Source: Occallatibacter gabretensis (GTDB lineage: Bacteria > Acidobacteriota > Terriglobia > Terriglobales > Acidobacteriaceae). From it: a DNA stretch of 64,000 bases. Below the pieces are notes generated by a model that did no database searches, was not told where the DNA came from, and worked only from the letters and a program-made list of their open reading frames with translations. Both the position numbers and the translations under genes were made by a program. This document shows positions 60,085 to 64,000 of the stretch, piece by piece; position 1 is the stretch's first letter, and each line of letters starts with the position of its first letter. The stretch is taken from assembly GCF_001449115.1 (NCBI RefSeq), contig NZ_LAIJ01000012.1, forward strand, positions 62,001 to 126,000. The letters run 5' to 3'.

Positions 60085-61689
60085 TTATGACTCAGCTTCT
60101 GGAGCATAGGGTGGAAAGGTGAATATACTGCTGACGGCGCCAAGCGGCATCGGCTCGCGTTCCACAAATACCTCAAGCAATGTCGTGGTGTAGGGATAAA
60201 ACAAAGATCCCGATCCTTCCGTAAGTGCGGTGATGTCCATCTTGACCGGCTTCTGGTCAATTCCACTGTGCGCATCGATTGCCAATCGTTGGGGCGGATC
60301 ATTCTCGCCGCCCGTATAAGCTTCGTACTCAATCAGCGCCGAGCCGCTAGAAGCAATCAGCTCAACCCACATCTTTTTTCCGTTGGCGTTCAGTTTCAGC
60401 ATCTCGTCCGTGAGCGGAACATAAAAACAGCGATAGCTCGAGTCGCTCGAATACGTGTCCGCAATCAGGCGCACCGGAGCGAACTCTGGGTCGTCTGATT
60501 GGGAAAGGTCATCCCCGCAGAAAAGCTGAAAGTTGTAGTCGGGAACTCCGTCCCCGCGTTCGTCCACCATGCGAATCACCAGTTGTTGCCAGCCCGCGCC
60601 ACCTGAATCGTCGTGGCCGGCCGTATCCATTACCCGCTGCGGACCAGCTCCCGCTGCAAGCGCCTTCGTTTCCCAATCGTCATAAGCGGCCGCATCAGCC
60701 AGGGTAAGGAATTCCTTGATCAGACTCACCACCACAGGATCTGGAGCCGAGATAATCGTCCCATGATTCTTCTTCTCCACCGCGATGATCGGAGCCGCCA
60801 GCCGCTTGCTTGACCAGTCCGTAATGTCACATCGCTTCGTTGGGTCATTCGGATCAAGTTTCGGAAACCGGCGAAAATCCAGGCTCACCTTACGCGCGTT
60901 CAGCGCGCATCCAGCCCATCGCACCGTCCCATCGCTTCCCGGCGAATTCGAAACCGCGGCAATTCCTTCATAGGCCTCGTTTCCAATGAAAATCGCAACA
61001 TAAGGTGTCGTATCCCCCTTGTCATAGAACGGCGTCGCGGAAATCATATCTTTGTGAGCCAGATCCCACGTATATTCGCTCGCCAGCTCAAGGCCATCCA
61101 GAACTTCGTTGCCCGCATTCATGAAATCCGGTCCCAGGTTTTTGTTCCCCTTGACCAAAGTGCCAAGCCAGCTGCGCCCCTTTTTCGCCTGCGGTGATCC
61201 AAAAGTCGCCGGAGCCAGTCCCACAAGATGCTTCAATCGGCGAACGCGGCTTCGCACCGGGTCTCCGGGATGCGGGTCACTCGTCAGCCACTGGCGTAAT
61301 ACCAGCATTCCAGTCGAATGGACAATCGCATCAAACGACCAGTTGTCCCCTCTGGGTGTCCCCGGAAACTTGTTCAGCCGCAATGCGCGGTCAAATGCTT
61401 CGCCCAGGTCCTTGATGGTCACTTCATTGTTCAGCGTGACGTAATTGCCCACGTCAACAATCGCCGCCGGAATATTCGCTGCCTCCAGGGCCTGTTTCCA
61501 GGGCAGGAAATCCGTGCCGCTCGCCGAGTAGCCATGAATCAGCAAAACGAATCTTTGGTCGGATGGCGTCGTCGTCTGTGCGTTGACTGGTGGTGGGCCG
61601 GTTTTGCCCGCTGAAGCGGACGTGGGAGCAGCAGGCGGCTCTGGCTGCGGTTTGTGGAACCAGCCTCGGATCGCGTCAAGAAGACTCAT
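60085..61689 (-). CDS. Alpha/beta hydrolase (lipase-like) with C-terminal beta domain
   Basis: The protein (about 534 residues) has a Pro/Ala-rich N-terminal segment and then an alpha/beta hydrolase domain: the oxyanion HGYS near residue 52, and the nucleophile elbow IVHSTGML with Ser125, where the first Gly of GxSxG is Val. A His (KNHGT) and an Asp in the central region could complete the triad. The C-terminal 180 residues form a separate beta-rich domain (ERGDGVPDYNFQLFCGDDLS, FYVPLTDEMLKL, LLEVFVEREPMP) of unknown role. ATG 61689 is preferred to 61704, with GGAG six bases upstream. It has no signal peptide, so it acts in the cytosol or leaves by a non-Sec route. It is the first gene of a minus-strand trio with the VOC and tail-tube-like proteins. 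Confidence 0.82.
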   Translation of the reverse strand: MSLLDAIRGWFHKPQPEPPAAPTSASAGKTGPPPVNAQTTTPSDQRFVLLIHGYSASGTDFLPWKQALEAANIPAAIVDVGNYVTLNNEVTIKDLGEAFDRALRLNKFPGTPRGDNWSFDAIVHSTGMLVLRQWLTSDPHPGDPVRSRVRRLKHLVGLAPATFGSPQAKKGRSWLGTLVKGNKNLGPDFMNAGNEVLDGLELASEYTWDLAHKDMISATPFYDKGDTTPYVAIFIGNEAYEGIAAVSNSPGSDGTVRWAGCALNARKVSLDFRRFPKLDPNDPTKRCDITDWSSKRLAAPIIAVEKKNHGTIISAPDPVVVSLIKEFLTLADAAAYDDWETKALAAGAGPQRVMDTAGHDDSGGAGWQQLVIRMVDERGDGVPDYNFQLFCGDDLSQSDDPEFAPVRLIADTYSSDSSYRCFYVPLTDEMLKLNANGKKMWVELIASSGSALIEYEAYTGGENDPPQRLAIDAHSGIDQKPVKMDITALTEGSGSLFYPYTTTLLEVFVEREPMPLGAVSSIFTFPPYAPEAES

Positions 61690-61961
61690 CGATGTCTCCA
61701 GCAAAAGTGGATTCGGAAGATTCGGTCACCGAGCATACCGTCGAACTCTTGGGTAAGCAAGCGAATTCTGCCCGGAGCAGGCTTTGTTTCGTCAAGAACA
61801 TCCGCTCCATAGGCGTGAAAGCCACAGGCGCGTATCCCAAGCGCCCTTGCCCATCCAACCTCTAGCCCGATAAAGTTTTCCCACAAGATCTTTCGCGCTT
61901 CAGCGCCGTAACCAAACCTTGCGATCCACTGTACCGCTGCCCATATAAAAAGGACCAAACG

Positions 61962-63947
61962 ATGTCTTCCACGCCCTCCGCTGCAAACCAGGACCTTGAA
62001 TCCACCCTTCGCGAAAACCGTCTTTTCCCGCCTTCGCCTGAGTTCAGCGCCCACGCCCACATCCAGTCCCTTGAGCAATACGAAGAGCTCTACAAGCAGT
62101 CCATCGAAGATCCGGAAACCTTCTGGGCCAACGTCGCCAATGATCTTCACTGGTTTAAAAAATGGGACAAGGTTCTCGACTGGAACCTTCCCTTGGCCAA
62201 GTGGTTCGTCGGCGGCCAGATCAATCTGAGCTACAACTGCGTCGATCGCCACGCCCTCGGCACTCGCGCCGGCAAGACCGCCATCCTCTGGGAAGGCGAG
62301 CCCGGCGAAGTCCGCCGCCTCACATACGCCGAGCTGCACACTGAAGTCCAGAAATTCGCCAACGCCCTAAAGTCTCTGGGTATCAGGAAAGGCGATCGCG
62401 TCGCCGTCTACATGGGCATGACGCCGGAGCTCGCCATCGCTCTGCTCGCCTGCGCCCGCATCGGCGCAGTCCACTCCGTCATCTTCGGCGGCTTCGCCGC
62501 TCAAGCCATCGCCGATCGCGTCAACGATTCCTCCTGCGTCGCCATCCTTACCCAGGACACATCCTTCCGCCGCGGCACGGAAATCAAGCTCAAAGCCACC
62601 GTAGACGAAGCCCTCAAGCTTTGCCCCACTGTTCAGCACGTCGTCGTCTACAAGCGCTCCGGCTCGCCCATCAACATGGTCACCGGCCGCGACTGGTGGT
62701 GGCACTCGCTCGTAGCTAACGCACCCTCCGTCTGCCCCGCCGAACCGCTCGACTCCGAAGACCCGCTCTACATCCTCTACACCTCCGGCACCACCGGCAA
62801 ACCCAAGGGCCTCGTCCACACCACCGGCGGTTACGCCGTCGGAACCTACATCACCACCAAATACGTCTTCGACATTCAGGACCACGACGTCTATTGGTGC
62901 ACCGCCGACATCGGCTGGGTCACTGGCCACTCGTACGTCGTCTACGGCCCGCTCCAGAACGGCGCAACGGTCCTCATGTATGAGGGTGCGCCCAACTTCC
63001 CTGACTTCTCCCGCTTCTGGAAGATCATCGACGACCACAAGGTCACCATCTTCTACACCGCTCCCACCGCCATCCGCGCCTTCATCAAGTGGGGCAATGA
63101 GCATGTAGAAAAGCATGACCTCAGCTCCCTCCGCCTCCTCGGCACAGTAGGTGAGCCCATCAATCCCGAAGCCTGGATGTGGTATCGCGAGAAGATCGGC
63201 CGCAATCGCTGCCCCATCGTCGATACCTGGTGGCAAACCGAAACCGGCGCCATCATGATCTCGCCCATCCCCGGCGCCATCGCCACCAAGCCCGGCTCCG
63301 CCACGCGCCCCTTCTTCGGCATCCAGCCGGAAGTCGTCACCAAGCCTGACGCCGAAGGTCATTTCGAAAAAGTCCCCGCCGGCTCAGGCGGCCTGCTCGT
63401 CATCCGCAAGCCCTGGCCCTCCATGGCCCGCACCATTTACGGCGATCCAGAGCGTTATGAGAAGACCTATTGGTCCGATGTCCCCGGCTGCTACTTCACC
63501 GGCGACGGCGCGCGTCAGGATGCAGATGGCTACTTCTGGCTCATGGGCCGCGTCGATGACGTCATCAATGTCTCCGGCCACCGCCTCGGCACCATGGAAG
63601 TCGAATCCGCCCTCGTCGCCCACCCCAAGGTCGCAGAAGCAGCCGTCGTAGGCCGTCCAGACGATCTCAAAGGCCAGGCCATCTCTGCCTTCGTCTCTCT
63701 CGAATCCGGCCACAAGCCCTCAGAAGAACTCAAAGACGAGCTTCGGAAGTGGGTCTCCAAGGAGATCGGCTCACTAGCCCGTCCCGACGACATCCGCTTC
63801 ACCGAAGCACTCCCCAAAACCCGCTCCGGCAAAATCATGCGCCGCCTCCTCCGCGAGCTCGCCACCCACGGCGAAATCAAAGGCGACACCACCACCCTCG
63901 AAGACTTCTCCGTAATCGCCAAACTCCGCGAAACCGAAGAAGGCTGA
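61962..63947 (+). CDS. acs: Acetyl-CoA synthetase (AMP-forming)
   Basis: This 661-residue adenylate-forming enzyme activates acetate to acetyl-CoA. It has the P-loop YTSGTTGKPKGLVHTTGGY, the DIGWVTGHSYVVYGPL block, VDTWWQTETGAIMISP, the WLMGRVDDVINVSGHRLGTMEVESAL hinge region (in parts), and the C-terminal PKTRSGKIMRRLLREL with the Lys that is acetylated in regulation of Acs. Length and motif order are normal for Acs. AAGGA before the ATG is a good ribosome-binding site. A strong terminator follows. Confidence 0.95.
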   Translation: MSSTPSAANQDLESTLRENRLFPPSPEFSAHAHIQSLEQYEELYKQSIEDPETFWANVANDLHWFKKWDKVLDWNLPLAKWFVGGQINLSYNCVDRHALGTRAGKTAILWEGEPGEVRRLTYAELHTEVQKFANALKSLGIRKGDRVAVYMGMTPELAIALLACARIGAVHSVIFGGFAAQAIADRVNDSSCVAILTQDTSFRRGTEIKLKATVDEALKLCPTVQHVVVYKRSGSPINMVTGRDWWWHSLVANAPSVCPAEPLDSEDPLYILYTSGTTGKPKGLVHTTGGYAVGTYITTKYVFDIQDHDVYWCTADIGWVTGHSYVVYGPLQNGATVLMYEGAPNFPDFSRFWKIIDDHKVTIFYTAPTAIRAFIKWGNEHVEKHDLSSLRLLGTVGEPINPEAWMWYREKIGRNRCPIVDTWWQTETGAIMISPIPGAIATKPGSATRPFFGIQPEVVTKPDAEGHFEKVPAGSGGLLVIRKPWPSMARTIYGDPERYEKTYWSDVPGCYFTGDGARQDADGYFWLMGRVDDVINVSGHRLGTMEVESALVAHPKVAEAAVVGRPDDLKGQAISAFVSLESGHKPSEELKDELRKWVSKEIGSLARPDDIRFTEALPKTRSGKIMRRLLRELATHGEIKGDTTTLEDFSVIAKLRETEEG

Positions 63948-63967
63948 GCTATTCCGATCAGCAACAA

Positions 63968-63995
63968 AAAGGCCCACTCCTCGGAGTGGGCCTTT
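63968..63995 (+). terminator. Intrinsic terminator of acs
   Basis: AAAGGCCCACTCC pairs perfectly with GGAGTGGGCCTTT with almost no loop (TC, probably opened to four bases), preceded by an A-tract and followed by a short T-rich run, 20 bp after the stop. Confidence 0.9.
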
Positions 63996-64000
63996 CGCTT

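Noticed and set aside
59174..61689. Complete contractile injection system or prophage
   Set aside because: Only one tube-like gene is present. No sheath, baseplate, spike, AAA ATPase, integrase or capsid gene is found within the window.
62367..63362. Minus-strand frame of over 300 codons opposite acs
   Set aside because: Its Gly/Asp/Val-rich composition is the typical shadow of a GC-rich gene, and acs is certain on the other strand.
1..64000. tRNA, rRNA or CRISPR features
   Set aside because: Reading by eye showed no TTCGA-type T-loop with a matching acceptor stem, no rRNA-like sequence and no regularly spaced identical repeats. A covariance-model search would be needed to exclude a missed small RNA.

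Overview
The window is chromosomal DNA of a GC-rich Gram-negative bacterium, most likely an acidobacterium of the Acidobacteriaceae/Terriglobia type. This is inferred from gene content: a very large TonB-dependent receptor with an N-terminal carboxypeptidase-regulatory-like repeat, free-standing TonB and outer-membrane barrel genes, GH115 and GH32 glycosidases, several Tat-exported sugar enzymes, and a dispersed palindromic repeat that reads as MCYPRSQ..RDLGHPA in one frame. No rRNA, tRNA, CRISPR array, complete IS or prophage was recognised. About 50 protein genes are called. Most are housekeeping, with short accessory stretches between them.

Layout. 1-4.4 kb: a partial gene end, purine-nucleoside phosphorylase with an overlapping uridine-kinase-like gene, a DUF2062 membrane protein, an aldo/keto reductase and a secreted S1/P1 nuclease. 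4.9-8.4 kb: an orphan GvpL/GvpF-like protein, pgsA and glutamate dehydrogenase, each separated by a clear hairpin terminator, then a repeat-rich gap. 8.4-16 kb: trpE, then a sugar-isomerase-like protein, a Gfo/Idh/MocA oxidoreductase and a GH115 alpha-glucuronidase, which look like a glucuronoxylan-related set. 16-19.3 kb: a MHYT-GGDEF cyclase and greB embedded in dispersed and inverted repeats. 19.4-23.2 kb: a small membrane protein, a lipoprotein whose N-terminus is made by a dispersed repeat, trpG/pabA, and a three-gene unit (membrane protein, winged-helix regulator, shortened CreD) carrying two copies of one palindromic operator-like site.

23.2-45.2 kb: acylphosphatase, apt, lhr, a class A PBP, proS, a DUF3592 protein, kdsD, a TlpA/DsbD-alpha pair, a GH32 fructosidase, gltX, a frameshifted small membrane gene, ispD/ispF, a GNAT acetyltransferase, tilS and ftsH. 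45.4-55.6 kb: the cell-envelope block, with the Oar-like receptor, a metallophosphatase, an outer-membrane barrel, an M48-like protein lacking the first His of HExxH, and TonB. 56-64 kb: galE, an orphan hicB, an MHS-type transporter, a minus-strand trio (alpha/beta hydrolase, VOC protein, orphan T4-gp19-like tail-tube protein) and acetyl-CoA synthetase.

The best candidates for something undescribed are: the repeat that supplies the start of a lipoprotein (20.7 kb); the twin-operator mini-CreD unit (21.4-23.2 kb); the isolated tail-tube-like protein beside an alpha/beta hydrolase (59.2-61.7 kb); the orphan GvpL/F protein (5 kb); and the M48 pseudoprotease (53 kb). No complete new multi-gene defence or secretion system is evident. 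All function calls rest on reading motifs by eye; no database search was possible.
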